Of a DNA stretch of 64,000 nucleotides, positions 1 to 10,226 are shown piece after piece. The DNA lies in contig NC_073692.1 in assembly GCF_029784155.1 (NCBI RefSeq), positions 272,129,827 to 272,193,826 of the forward strand. The letters are read 5' to 3'. Below the pieces are notes generated by a model. It was not told the DNA's origin and did not search any database. It was given only the letters and a program-made list of their open reading frames with translations. Origin of the DNA: Uranotaenia lowii (Eukaryota; Arthropoda; Insecta; Diptera; Culicidae). Each line of letters begins with the position of its first letter. The stretch's first letter is position 1. Made by a program: the position numbers and the translations under genes.

Positions 1-801
1 TCGTTTTTACGCAAGCGGCTACCGCTATCGGCTGATTATTTTCTTGGACAAGAGGCAATTGCACGAGTTGAGCATGTGAAAGACCTTGGTGTATCCTGGA
101 CGAACGGCTGGATTTCAAGATCCACACAAACTACATCGCCGATAAAGCATCCAGATGCCTGGGTCTTTTATTCCGCATGACAAAAGACTTTAAGGATATT
201 TATTGTCTCAAGAGTCTTTACTGCAGCTTGATTCGATCGTCCCTCGAATATGCCTCGGCTTATGGTGCCCCTACTACCGAAATGGCTCGGAGCGTATCGA
301 GGCCATCCAGATGCGTTTTTTGCTCTTCGCTCTCCAGAACCTGAACTGGCAAGATCCGTTACGACTCCCCAGCTACGAAAGCCGCTGCCGCCTTATCGAC
401 ATCGACACGCTGCAGGCCCGCCAGACCGCAACACGGGCCTCTACTGTTGCCGATCTGCTTTCGTCTAGAACCGACTGCCCTGCACTGCTAGAAGCACTCC
501 AACTCAGCGTGCGATCCCGAGTCTTGAGGAATCGTAATCTTCAGCTCTTTGCTCCCCTCCGACAGAATAACTACGGAGCTAATACAGCGCTAATTGGTGC
601 AATAAGGACGTTTAACCGCTTCTCCGATCATTTTGATTTTGACGTTTCGGGGGAATTATTCCGGAGAAGAATCCTTAGTGCTTTAAGTATAGTATAGGGT
701 AAATTCCGTGTAATTGTAGTTTGTCTTTAATTTTTAACCATTTTAATCATTTGGATCAATATGTGATCTGTTGATGAAAATAAACAAATAACAAATAACA
801 A
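1..801 (+). pseudogene. 3' end of a Jockey-clade LINE (reverse transcriptase C-terminus), frameshifted
   Basis: The stretch encodes the end of a non-LTR retrotransposon reverse transcriptase. Readable pieces include LDERLDFKIH and KSLYCSLIRSSLEYA, then, in another frame from about position 260, CPYYRNGSERIEAIQ, LPSYESRCRLIDIDTLQAR and FDFDVSGELFRRR. These blocks are characteristic of the thumb and C-terminal region of Jockey-type elements. The reading frame shifts at least twice (about 95 and about 260), so no functional protein can be made. The ORF stops at about 697 and is followed by a roughly 100-base 3' UTR ending in an A-rich AAATAAC-type tail near 801. The 5' part lies outside the window. 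Jockey clade is inferred from motif memory, not from a search. Confidence 0.8.
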
Positions 802-1132
802 CCGGTTGACCACCAGAAGAAAACGAATACGGCATTAATTTGCTGATTTTTTTTCTTTTGCTCTCACCCTGACGAAATCTTCTCTGCTCTTTGATTGGAT
901 GAACGCTCGGCGTCGCAACAGAGCTGGGCAAGTGTTTCAGAACGAAATGTTCACTGAGTTGCATTTTTCAGGCCGCTCGGGGTGAAATGGACAACCATGC
1001 TTACACATATTTCGAAAAAGAGGCTCCAAACAGATAAAAATCATTGAATTTTCACGAAAACAAAACAAATGAGAAAATTGCGACGCCGGACAAAACATGT
1101 CCGTTCGGGAACAGCAGGCGACTGGTTGTGGT

Positions 1133-1169
1133 TATAAAATCGCGCGCTCCCGCATGTTGCGGGTCAGTT
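1133..1169 (+). promoter_or_regulatory. Candidate RNA polymerase II core promoter (TATA box plus arthropod initiator)
   Basis: TATAAAA lies at 1133-1139 and TCAGTT, a classic arthropod initiator, at 1164-1169. The initiator A at 1166 is 33 bases from the start of the TATA box, which is normal spacing. A short GC-rich stretch separates them. The presumed leader is interrupted 9 bases downstream by an inverted-repeat element (1175-1676) and resumes at about 1677 with a CA-rich, leader-like sequence. That sequence reaches an ATG at about 1737, followed by only four codons before a stop or by a possible splice donor (GTCAGT). No downstream coding exon was identified. Either a host promoter remnant or chance. 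Confidence 0.4.
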
Positions 1170-1174
1170 TTTAC

Positions 1175-1676
1175 CAGGGTTGGCATAATTCAATGGCATT
1201 AGTCAAATGGTCCGTCAAACTCATTTGACTGTTCCTTAACGACCAGTCACTTCGTTTGCCAGTCATTCATTCCCCAGTCATTTGAAGCTAAAATAATAAC
1301 CTATTCAAGCAATCGCATTTAAACGACCGATGACGAAAAAGAAACGCATTTATTATTATTGTTGCTTCTGCCAGCAAGCCCGTTTTCAGTTTTTTGTTGC
1401 TATTGTTGCTCTCTGCCAGCAAGTCGTTCAATTAGTTGTACCTGTAGCCAGCAGCCGATCGAAGTGTGAAGAGCTTTGTCAGTCACTCTCAGGAGAAATT
1501 TGACCATGTGTAGGAGCTTCGCCAGTCGCATGACGGGGAAATGTTGATTGTTGTCGTGCTTTATCCGTCATGCGAGTAGTGCGGCTCCATCAATTGAGTA
1601 AGGTGCCGGTCGTTTGATGAAAAAAAAAAAAAAAAACTAGTCGGGTCAAGCGTGACGGGCGAAATTTCCAACCCTG
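1175..1676. mobile_element. Short terminal-inverted-repeat element (hAT-like MITE candidate)
   Basis: The ends CAGGGTTGG (1175) and CCAACCCTG (ending 1676) are inverted repeats of about 9-11 bp. The interior is non-coding, with several GTCA/TGAC-rich blocks in both orientations and an A-run at 1621-1636. CAGGG-type ends are common in hAT elements. The expected 8-bp duplication is poor (GTTTTTAC versus GTACCAAC, 4 of 8 matching), so the family assignment is weak. Confidence 0.45.
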
Positions 1677-1799
1677 GTACCAACCATCGAGTCATCAACA
1701 CCGGTCCTGTGGTGCGACCAACACCGAACCAAGAAGATGTCCAGTCAGTGCTAACAGCGTCGTAACTCTGGTTGCGTCGGTAACGATTGGAAATTTTGA
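1677..1799 (+). other. Leader-like segment after the inserted element; no gene seen
   Basis: CA-rich sequence with an ATG at about 1737 (M-S-S-Q-C-stop). If the 1175-1676 element is removed this becomes contiguous with the initiator at 1166 and would make a 5' UTR of about 70 bases. No coding exon follows that I can recognise. Confidence 0.25.
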
Positions 1800-2160
1800 A
1801 GTAAATGAAGCGAAATCAGTTAGCCTGCTCCTAGGTATTTCAGATCCTATTTCTAAGATGGGATGTGTCCTCCAACAGTAATCTCCATGTGTGGCACAAC
1901 TCTTTTGTTGATAACGAGTAGTATACTAACCCAGATGCCAGATGCCAACTCTTTCTACAGACACCGTTGCAAGGTCTTCTACCTCTTCGATTGTTTCGCC
2001 GGTGATCATTAGCACAATATCGTCTGCAAATCCGTCTATATGCGCGCCTACTGGTAGTTTCAGCGTTAACACCCATTATACATGGCATTCCAGAGCACAG
2101 ATCCATGTATGAAACCCTGTGGAACACCCGTTGTTAGGGCAGTATATTGTAGCCTACCTT
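1800..2160 (-). pseudogene. R1-clade LINE reverse transcriptase fragment (palm region)
   Basis: Read on the minus strand, the segment gives QYTALTTGVPQG and SVLWNAMYNG, and then, after shifts, GFADDIVLMITGETIEEVEDLA. These correspond to the PQG motif and the FADD catalytic box of an R1-type reverse transcriptase. Several frameshifts are present and the fragment ends at about 1830 after a weak match to the next conserved block. It continues the protein encoded by the minus-strand fragment at 3655-4380. The two are separated by about 1.5 kb of inserted repeats, so they are probably one element split by later insertions. Confidence 0.7.
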
Positions 2161-2330
2161 GATATGTGTGTGCTCGTAGTGCTACCGGTAAACAACTGCA
2201 GCTTCAACCAATAGTGCAGGGGTGTCAAGTAGCATAGCAAAGTAAAAATAGTAACGCGGGGTAATACCACAATAGATCAACTTAATGGTCGCAGTGGACT
2301 CTCTCCCCAACAGGAAAAAAAAAATATTGT
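2153..2330 (-). repeat. 3' UTR copy of an I-type LINE, minus strand
   Basis: Nearly the exact reverse complement of 3117-3290, including the blocks GGGGAGAGAGTCCACTGCGA and TTGATCTATTGTGGTATTAC. The plus-strand copy directly follows the C-terminal coding end of an I-like LINE, so this is the 3' UTR of a second copy in the opposite orientation. Its coding part is absent. The two copies form an inverted repeat of about 175 bp with 790 bp between. Confidence 0.75.
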
Positions 2331-2361
2331 AGCCAGGGAAGCAAATCGACCAGAGCTGATA

Positions 2362-2482
2362 TTTTGTTTTGTTTCGATTATAGTCTTTTTACCATCTTTA
2401 CGGCATTTACTCTTGGGCTCGAACTCGCGGACATCGGCTCAGGAGACAACAGACTTGCCAACTGCCAACTGCCACAAGCCCT
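2362..2482 (-). mobile_element. tRNA-derived SINE, copy 1 (13-bp target duplication)
   Basis: On the minus strand the element starts GGGCTTGTGG, has a tRNA-like head with B box AGTTCGAGCCC, and ends with TAATCGAAAC followed by an A-rich tail. It matches the SINE at 26029-26192 along most of its length but lacks the middle part of that copy's body. Perfect 13-bp direct repeats ACCAGAGCTGATA flank it (2349-2361 and 2483-2495), showing LINE-type target-primed insertion. Confidence 0.8.
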
Positions 2483-2589
2483 ACCAGAGCTGATAATGAT
2501 AAATGGTTTATCTATCACTTGTGTAACACTTAGCGATAAATATGAGAACGCGATGACTTCTCATCCGTTTCAATGACGATCAAGATAAC

Positions 2590-3290
2590 TCGTCCAAATT
2601 TTTTTTTCTTAGTCAGTTGCGGTTCTAAGAATACTCTCCGACAAAACTGAAAGTGACCAAGAAAACAAACGCACAGAGAGTGCTTTTTCCAGTTAGTTGC
2701 GTCCTTCTGACTCTTCGCGCCCTTAACTTCATGCGAAATAGTGAGGAATTTTCTCTCGTCCGGAAGCGAGAACTTTTCCTTAACGATGATAAATTAAGTT
2801 TTTTGAGAAGAGTGAAAATCAATACTCTACGTTGGAACGATAGAAGTAACCCCCTCGAGCGACGTGCCTTGACAAGGCTTAGGATAGGCCACACGAAATT
2901 AACGCACCTGGAGTTCTTCACAAAAGGAATAGTCACATGCAACACGTGCAATGTACCACTCACAGTTTCCCATATTATCGGAGAGTGCAGGTTGTACGCA
3001 ACGGAACGGCAGAGCAGCGGAATCGGTTACGATTCATCGGCAGCTTTAAACATTACGAACGAGAACAAACTAATGGTATTCCTGAAAAGTGCAAAATTGT
3101 TAGATAAACTGTAGTATTTTTTTTTCCTGTTGGGGAGAGAGTCCACTGCGACCATTAAGTTGATCTATTGTGGTATTACCCCGCGTTTTTTTTTACTTTG
3201 CTATGCTACTTGACACACCTGCACTATTGGTTGAAGTTGCAGTTGTTTACCGGTAGCACTACGAGCACACACATAACTAGGTAGGATCTC
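2590..3290 (+). pseudogene. 5'-truncated I-like LINE: ORF2 C-terminus plus 3' UTR
   Basis: An open frame at 2653-3114 encodes 153 residues. Its second half (RRALTRLRIGHTKLTHLEFF, then C-x2-C before VPLTVSHIIGEC) is the conserved gag-like zinc/His-Cys C-terminal region of I-type LINE ORF2, downstream of RNase H. The first half is less recognisable. After the stop comes a T-run and a 3' UTR of about 170 bases that recurs inverted at 2153-2330. The reverse transcriptase and everything upstream are missing, so this is a dead-on-arrival type truncation. Confidence 0.7.
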
Positions 3291-3429
3291 CAAGTGCAAT
3301 CTAAGTTCCCTTGAAAAGATCCATCCACATGCATATGTTGCATCATTGAGGCGTACAATTCCAAGATATACACGGCTAGCATTTCACTAATGCTAAAACC
3401 GCCAATCTTCATCATACTATGTGTGCCAG

Positions 3430-3515
3430 GTTATGTAACGACCGGGATTCGATCTCATGAACGTTGGCTTAGAAGACAAGTATGCTATCCTCTAGGCCAC
3501 GATCTGCTGGCAACT
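3430..3515 (-). repeat. tRNA-like (SINE-head) sequence, not a functional tRNA
   Basis: On the minus strand the segment carries an A-box-like TGGCCTAGAGG and a B-box-like GATCGAATCCC at roughly tRNA spacing. I could not pair an acceptor or T stem. This suggests a tRNA-derived SINE head or a decayed tRNA copy. Confidence 0.4.
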
Positions 3516-3654
3516 TTAGTATTAAGACCAAATGTATACACTTTCTTAAGAGGAAGAATGACCAAGGTGGTTAAAATCCTCTATAAATAAACAAAATAGA
3601 ATAGATTATAAATTTGAATCGGAATGCACGACTTATCAAGAGCACAAATTGAAA

Positions 3655-4380
3655 TTGATAAGCGCTAGTAGTCCGTTTCGTAGGTCAAAATGCAATTTTC
3701 AAAAAAGCTTCCTATTATCCTGCAGAGGGTATCAGGAACACGCATACTATGGAGCGCTTTGACAATAGCTTCCGAGCTAGCGTTGTTGAAGGCATTTTTA
3801 ACATCGATCGTTACAATGGCAACAGTTCACTTTCACTCTCTGTGCATATTGTTAATCTGTTGGAGATGATTCTCTCTAGTATTTTACCAAGGGTATTTAA
3901 TAGATAGATAGATCTGTACGATGACGGACGCCCGAGGGATTTTCCCGGTTTCGGTAGAAACTTTGTAGAAACACTTTTGTAATACTACTCTGAAAGTATC
4001 TGTATTCCTGAATAGTCTGTACCGCCACCTTCACCACTGAATTCGGAATTCCATCCGGGCCTAAGGCCTTGTACACCGCAAGTTTCTTAGCAATGGCCAC
4101 AAGTTCCTCCTTCGTTACTGGCTCGATGTCGTGGACTCCCGCGTCGTACGGGGCTAGTGGCCACTGCGTTGGGCCTATAGGCTTGGCCCCATGGGTTGTT
4201 GTCTACGCTCTGGCACAGTGCTCTGTAGCAGTTATCCTTGCTCGTCCTGAAAGCTCGCTTGAGTGCTCCCCTGGCTGCTCGATAAACTGCACCTCTCGAT
4301 TCTCTGTCGGCATCGTTTCTCGCCCTTAGAGCAGCTAACACTCTACTCGGCAATTTCTTAGGTCCACCAGTAAGCCGGTC
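3655..4380 (-). pseudogene. R1-clade LINE reverse transcriptase fragment (N-terminal part)
   Basis: Minus-strand translations give, in order, a basic linker with DNCYRALCQSVDNNPWGQAY, then EELVAIAKKLAVYKALGPDG followed by IPNSVVKVAV, then ILERIISNRL and VTIDVKNAFNNASSEAIVKA. These are the region before RT, the KA-PGPDGIPN block, and the fingers and palm motif with the first catalytic Asp of R1-type LINEs. Frameshifts occur around 4095 and 3900 and there are stops. The protein continues in the minus-strand fragment at 1800-2160 after an inserted stretch of about 1.5 kb. Confidence 0.75.
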
Positions 4381-5858
4381 ATTACCACCACTTGGCTATC
4401 ATTTTTGTAAGCTATTCAGCGTTTTGCACTTGTGGTGTTCTCTGCATGTTTATAGCTTTGAAGCAGACTTCCTGTTCAAAGCTTTTGTCTTCTTTCTCCG
4501 CTCTTAGAGCGGCGGTTGCCTTGCAATAGCGTATCGCTTAGTGATCGCTGTGGGTGTAGCTTTCACACATTTCAATCACTGTCGTTCTGTCTTGTATTCC
4601 ATGCCTGCAATAGGCCAGTTAACCGGCCAAGCGTTAAAGTTTTCTCCCATCACCCATTAAGCTTATATGAAATCGTACGGTATAAGAATAGAATTTGACA
4701 TTCCAACTACCAGATTGTGCTTAGATCTTGTTAAAAATAATGGCTTGTTTAACCCTCATCCGTCCCTGATTTTCATACCCGCTAGAGTCCCTGGGGTGTC
4801 AATTTGAAACTCCTTGCTTTAAACGTTATAACTTAGCGCTACTACGGTCAATTTTTTCAAAAAAAATACAACAATAGAAAATTTTTAATTTCAGTAAAAA
4901 ATGTTGCGAACATTTTATACAGTTATATTCACTTGCTTCCTTGCAATTCAACTTCTAAAATATAAAATCAGGAAAAACATTCGTTACTAGAACAACCGTA
5001 AGTCAAATATGGTTTACTCAAAAAAAAATATTGCTTTGAAGTTCATGAAAGCTGAAGTTAAAAGCTATACGATGTTTCACGAGAAAACAATTTTCGCACT
5101 TTTTTCTTCAAATTTTTGACGGACAAAAATTTTAAAAAGTAGTCTAATGATTTAGTTTTCATTTAACCTTTAGTAAAACCTGTTTTGGAGATAGGAAAAT
5201 TGTTTAAAAATACGACTAAAAATTCATTTTATTTCCAACATTTTTTAATCACTAGATTTTGGATACGTAGAAAGTTGAATGTACCAACAATTTTCAAAGT
5301 TCACTAAATCGTGGTAATTATTTGAAATGATATCCTTTTTTTTGTCACCTTCCCTGAGTTAGTACTCAGTTTTCAGTAAATTTTCACTGTTTAGACCAAT
5401 CAAAAGTATATTCAATGGAAATCAGATTGAACAGACATTCTTATGAAATGAATAAAATTCCACAATGATGTGTCACCAAAATAGCAAATCATAAACTTAA
5501 AATCATTCCAGAATTTTTAGTATCGTCAGCAAAACGCGTGTGTTTATTCGTTTGTTTGTTCTCCGAGAAAGATAAGTGGCTTTTTGGGGGTTGAGGAAGC
5601 AAAACGGAACGAAAGAAATTTACAGTAAAGCTTGTCATCACTTATTTTTCTGATTACGTCAATTTGATGTACCATCAACCTTAAAACTTTTGAAGGCTTT
5701 TGAATAGTTAATAAGGCATGTTCACTTGATTAAGCTCTTGATTATGTCTTTTCAAACTTTATGTTAATACTGATTCTTTACCCCTTTTAGAACTCTTAAG
5801 ACAGAAAGTTTTAAATCACTCAAAAAAAAAAAAAAAAAAAAAAACTATTAGTGTTTTA
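4381..5858. other. AT-rich stretch with no gene recognised
   Basis: No convincing coding sequence. Position 4381-4740 may be eroded upstream R1 sequence. The AT-rich block 4740-5560 begins with a CCTCATCCGTCCCTGATTTT segment that resembles the edge of a dispersed repeat, but I could not find a matching second edge. A 24-base A-run ends the stretch at 5821-5844. Confidence 0.5.
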
Positions 5859-6128
5859 TTATCCAGTAACTAGTTTCAGTTCCAGGTTTATGGCGTGAAC
5901 GGCAGTCATGCACAAAGCCATCAATGTCAAATTTCCCAAAATGGCCAACCAAAAAGCATAAAGCTTGGCTAAATAAACCACCACACGCGTTCGTCCGTCA
6001 ACAGTAAACTCATTTATCTCCTGAAAAGTTGTACAATCACATCGCTTTTCCACACGTCTCATCCTTCCCGAGGTGCGGTGGATGTGTTTTGAAATTTCCT
6101 CTTTACTTTGGAAGGTACTGTTGTGCAT
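5859..6128 (-). CDS. Unrecognised 89-residue ORF with one membrane segment
   Basis: The protein has a charged N-terminal half (residues 1-48, rich in Arg/Lys and with CDC) and one strongly hydrophobic stretch, about residues 49-80 (VVVYLAKLYAFWLAILGNLT and onward), ending LELKLVTG. A candidate AATAAA-type signal (AATAAAA) follows the stop on the minus strand by only a few bases. This would fit a terminal exon, and an acceptor-like CACAACAG sits at its 5' edge. I do not recognise the family. It could be a last exon of a host membrane protein or a chance ORF. Confidence 0.3.
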   Translation of the reverse strand: MHNSTFQSKEEISKHIHRTSGRMRRVEKRCDCTTFQEINEFTVDGRTRVVVYLAKLYAFWLAILGNLTLMALCMTAVHAINLELKLVTG

Positions 6129-6824
6129 ATTTAGGTAGGTCGCTCAATGCTTCGCACGGCACGTTCCGGCTATCTTCTTCCTCTGTGCCGAGAGAGACCG
6201 TCAAACCAACCGGGAGAACCTTGTCGGTATCTGACTCAATTATTCAGCCGGCCAATGCAATCCGAGAAGGAGGAAAGAGGTTTCGTCCCGGCTGAATTTG
6301 CACAGAAGTTGCACGACCGGCTAGCTGCTACTGGGCTACAAATCTTCCGATTCACGATTTCGCTTCGCTTTGCCACAACATTGGCCGCACAGATATGCAG
6401 ATTATTTACATTTCCATGCACTCGCCCCGGAGCACTTTGAATGACGTCCTTGCACGGAAATGTTACTTCTATGAATTCTCATTCGCTCTAGCTGGACGAC
6501 TGCTGGAGGGGGCGAAAGTTTTCTTCACTTTTACGTCATGAACTATGCAAGGGCGACTAAAAACTGCTGTTCAAAAGCTGTTGGATAATGGAATTGATGA
6601 ACGTTAGAACTTCTATTGTGGGGTAATTTTTGGAACACCTTGAGAGTAGAGTTTCGATTTGAATAGTTAGTTGGTCTATTTTTATGACGTCGTCGTGGCA
6701 TGAACGTTATAAAATGTGATAAGAACATTTTAGTAGTAGGGGGTAAACATCAAAAGACATTAATTCTTCTTAAAATTCTTTCGAAAAAATAATCTAATTT
6801 TTTCGTTGATATTTTTGGGGGCAA
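6129..6824. other. No gene recognised
   Basis: Short open frames exist (for example 6147-6440, 97 residues) in a locally GC-richer patch, but none has recognisable motifs or a partner signal. Confidence 0.4.
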
Positions 6825-7540
6825 GACATTCGGCCGAAGGCCGATAGGCCGAAAGATGTTAGTCCGAAGGTCGCTAGGCCGAATGGATTAAAAGGCCGAC
6901 GGATGTTCGTCCGAATAAGACAATAGGCACAACGGGACATTAGGCTGAAGGTTATTTGGCCGAATAGTATTTGGCCGAATGGATGTTAGCCCGAATGGCC
7001 ATCGGGCCGAATGGACGATAGGCCGAATGAACGATAGGCCGAATGGTCGTTAGGCCGAATGGTCATAAGGCCAAATGGATGTTAGGCCGAATGGTCATTT
7101 GGTCGAATGGTCACTAGGCCGAATGGTCACTAGGCCGAATGGTCGTTAGGTCGAAAGGTCGTAAGGCCGAATGGTCATAAGGCCGAATGGCCATAAGGCC
7201 GAATGGTCGACGGGCAAAATGGTCCTAAGGGCAAACGGATGCTAGGTCGAATGGGATATTAGGGCGAATCTCCATTAGGCCGAATGGTCATTAGGCCGAA
7301 TGGTCACTAGGCCGAATGGTTGTAAGACCGAATGGATGCTAGAAGGTCGTTAGGCCCAATGCCCACTGGGACAAATGGTTGTTAGGCTGAATGGTCGTTG
7401 GGCCGAATTTATGCTAGGTCTATTAAACATATTATCGCTTTTTTGGATGTAAGGCCGATCAGTAGTTAGGCCGAATGGTCGTTAGGCCGAATAGTCACCA
7501 AAGCGAATGGTCATCAGACCGAATGGACGCAAGGCCGGAT
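6825..7540 (+). repeat. 16-bp minisatellite, forward block
   Basis: Dozens of degenerate copies of a 16-bp unit, GGCCGAATGGTCATTA, run head to tail with variants such as GGCCGAATGGATGTTA. Copies diverge by a few bases each and spacing is irregular in places. There is no coding potential. Confidence 0.9.
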
Positions 7541-7725
7541 TTGACCATTTGCCTTTGCGACGATTCGGCCTATCGTCCACTTGGCCTTACGACCATTTGG
7601 TCTAATGACCATTCGGCCTAGTAACCATTCGGCCTTTTGAACATTCGACCTATCGTCCATTTGGTCTAAAAGCCATTCGGCCAAACGACCATTCGGTCTC
7701 ATGATCATTCGGCCTTGCATGCATA
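7541..7725 (-). repeat. Same 16-bp minisatellite, inverted block
   Basis: The unit reads as its complement (CATTCGGCCTAATGACC type) from about 7541 to 7725, so the array flips orientation and could fold back on the forward block. Confidence 0.85.
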
Positions 7726-8139
7726 GAAGCAAAAATTATCCATTACAAGATTTGGAACTCTTGCGGGAATCGACGGACAAAATCCAAAAGCGCCACCATC
7801 AAATGCTGCGGCAGAAATGCAACTATTAAGTAAAACACGCTAAGGAAAAAAAACCAATTTTTATTACACGGTCGGAAATAACTAGCAGTTTGAGCATTTT
7901 GCAAATGTATTCCAAATTTGAACAAAAGGAAATTAGAGTGCATTTGAACCCCCCGGAACGAGGGGTACATGTGAAAAGTTCAATTATCGAGAAATGTTGA
8001 CCTTTTCTGTCAGTAGATGGTGTTAAGGTTTGTTAAAGGATTGTCTGTTGGCATTTATATGAAAAATTTCAAGAGCTAGGTATCTTGGAATATATTATTT
8101 TTGATAGAAGTGTAAAAGATTTCGTTTTGACCCAGCAAT

Positions 8140-8310
8140 CATTCATGACGATCATTCAGCCTTATGACCATTCGGCCTAATGACCATTCGGCCTCATGAC
8201 CATTCGGCTTACTGACCATTCGGCCTTATGACTATTCAGCCTTATGACTCTTCAGCCTAGTGACCATTCGGCCTTGCGTCCTTTCGGCCTAACAGCCTTC
8301 GGCTGGATAG
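8140..8310 (-). repeat. Same 16-bp minisatellite, second inverted block
   Basis: About ten more complementary-orientation units (TGACCATTCGGCCTTA type). They are separated from the first inverted block by about 415 bp of AT-rich non-repeat sequence (7726-8139). This arrangement suggests the minisatellite forms the long arms of a foldback-like element. Confidence 0.85.
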
Positions 8311-8695
8311 CTATCGTAAAACAGTGCTGAGGATTTCTTTGTTTAAGCTTTCGGCGATGTTGCCATATATTTTATTTTAGGAGGAATCAGATGTCGCTAC
8401 TATTATATAAATTATAAAGGTTCACTAGTTGTTATGAAAATTTTAACTGTATTCGTCGGGGTATCACGGAAAAAAGTTGACTTACAAGTTTGAAATCATA
8501 CAATTTGTAATGTTTTATTACTAGTATGAAAAGTTAACTTTAGACCATTCTCCCTCGCAATCATGGAATTGATTGCGAATAGGATGCTGCCCGATTCAAA
8601 AACCGCAATGAAAACAGAATAAACCAATAGAACAAAAATAAAAAAAACATAAATATCCTGGTGAATGTCGCATCTATTTTACTGTTTGATCAAAA
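8311..8695. other. AT-rich spacer, no gene seen
   Basis: No ORF or repeat recognised. Confidence 0.5.
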
Positions 8696-9091
8696 ATGTT
8701 TGATCCCTTTCTGGAAAACAGCGAACCAAACAAGCCTTCCAACAATCAATGGAGAAAGTCCATTCGATCGGCACAAATAAAAAACCCAAATATCTCCTGC
8801 CGCGATGAAACTTCGCTTTCTGCCGCCCTCTCACTGACTGGCTCGGAAGAAATGCCTCATCGGGATTCGTTCCGCTCGATTAGGCCTCCCGGCAGGCTGG
8901 CCTGGCCCAGAATTGTGGCCTCTTGGCTTCTGACTGCTGGAGGCCGGCAACTTTTCGACAGGACATCAAATGGCCACATGGGGGTTGTATACATTTTCAA
9001 GGACGACCGATTTCACAACGTGATAACCGTGTGTTTGAGTGTGTGTGAATTTTACGATGATCGAAGCCAGAAAAGTCGAATGATTGAATAA
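8696..9091 (+). CDS. Unrecognised 131-residue ORF
   Basis: An ATG-started open frame in a locally GC-richer patch within AT-rich sequence. It is hydrophilic and rich in Ser, Arg and Asn, with no signal peptide, membrane segment or motif I recognise. An ATTGAATAAAG sequence, containing AATAAA, overlaps the stop. The length is modest and the codon pattern does not prove coding. Treat as a hypothetical ORF. Confidence 0.25.
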   Translation: MFDPFLENSEPNKPSNNQWRKSIRSAQIKNPNISCRDETSLSAALSLTGSEEMPHRDSFRSIRPPGRLAWPRIVASWLLTAGGRQLFDRTSNGHMGVVYIFKDDRFHNVITVCLSVCEFYDDRSQKSRMIE

Positions 9092-9534
9092 AGTTTTTTT
9101 TTTGCTCTGTTTATGTTTTTTTATGTTTCTGTGGAATCTTTTATCGGTTTTGTCTTCGAAATTTATTCACAGGCCGCGTGCTGCGTGCGGTGCCGTCAAT
9201 GAGCGGTTTTTATACCGGAACTTTTAAGTGGCATGTAAATAAAGCCTTTGTTCTTTTCTCCTTCGTGGCGCTTTAAAGCTTTGTACCAATTCTAGTGGAA
9301 TTCTTCAAAATATAAACATTAATAATATTCAACCATTGCCGAATAACCGAATCAAATCAGCACAAATACGTCCATTTTGGTCATTTCAGTTAGTTCCTTT
9401 GATTCGCTCTTAACTTATCTTATCACTTTTGTCTTCAATCTTTTATTTTTAAGATGGCGTTATATTTAATCCGACGTTTCAAGACTGGTTAGTCTCATCT
9501 TCAGGGAAACTATAAAAATTGTGAATAGTTAAAT
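9092..9534. other. Spacer with the edge of a dispersed repeat
   Basis: The stretch at about 9465-9515 (ATCCGACGTTTCAAGAC followed by GTCTCATCTTCAGGGAAAC) resembles a sequence common in mosquito repeats. No gene. Confidence 0.4.
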
Positions 9535-10226
9535 TTGAAAAGCACTACCTATTGGAGAGGAAATGATTTAGAACTCGTTGTACAAGAAGCAAATGCTGAT
9601 TTGAAAAATATTGCCGATTTTTCGAAACACAGAAAATTATGTCTAAATCTTGATAAAACCAACTGGAAGATTATTAAAAATCGCCAAATTGGAGTAAGCC
9701 CTAAGTTATTATTCGATTATTGTGAGATCGAAAGGGTTCGTCAAGTCAAGACCTAGGAGTACAAGTCGATGAACAATTGAATTTTATAGCTCACATAGAC
9801 TACATAATCAAAAAGATTGCCGTGAAATATGGTGCACTTTGTAGAGTAAGAAGATATATGACTTTCTGGTCGAAAAAAATCTACCTTAAATCTGTTATTA
9901 TGCCACACTTCGACAATTGCGCTACAATTTACTTCATGCATGTGATACACAAAAAAAGCGCCTACAAAGAATTCAAAATAAGATCATGCGAGTAATCGAT
10001 ACACACCAAGTATATTATGCTCGACATACTTCAATGGTTGTCAGTGAAACGGAGAATTGCATATAGTTTGTTTCTTATGTATAAAAGGAGAAAGGAAATG
10101 ACAAAAAGTTCAGTATTCTACAACGGTCTAAAAATGTTTGACAGCCTGCCGCAGAATTTCAAAGACAGTTCAAATATAAACACTTTCAAGAAACTGGCAA
10201 TACAACACGTTAAACAGACAATTTGA
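9535..10226 (+). pseudogene. CR1/Daphne-like LINE reverse transcriptase fragment
   Basis: Three open pieces in shifting frames (9535-9756, 9777-9995, 10017-10226) read in order as the RT thumb and C-terminus. ADLKNIADFSKHRKLCLNLD with KT is the post-catalytic helix and Lys-Thr block. DLGVQVDEQLNFIAHIDYII is the LGV block. It continues with a YGALCRVRRYM region, then a PQNF-type end close to the usual C-terminus of CR1/Daphne-like elements. At least three frameshifts make it non-functional. The clade is inferred. Confidence 0.7.

Noticed and set aside
3430..3515. tRNA gene on the minus strand
   Set aside because: A and B boxes are recognisable but acceptor and T stems do not pair.
6825..8310. 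CRISPR-like appearance of regularly repeated short units
   Set aside because: Units are contiguous 16-mers without unique spacers, degenerate and inverted, in a eukaryotic context: a minisatellite.
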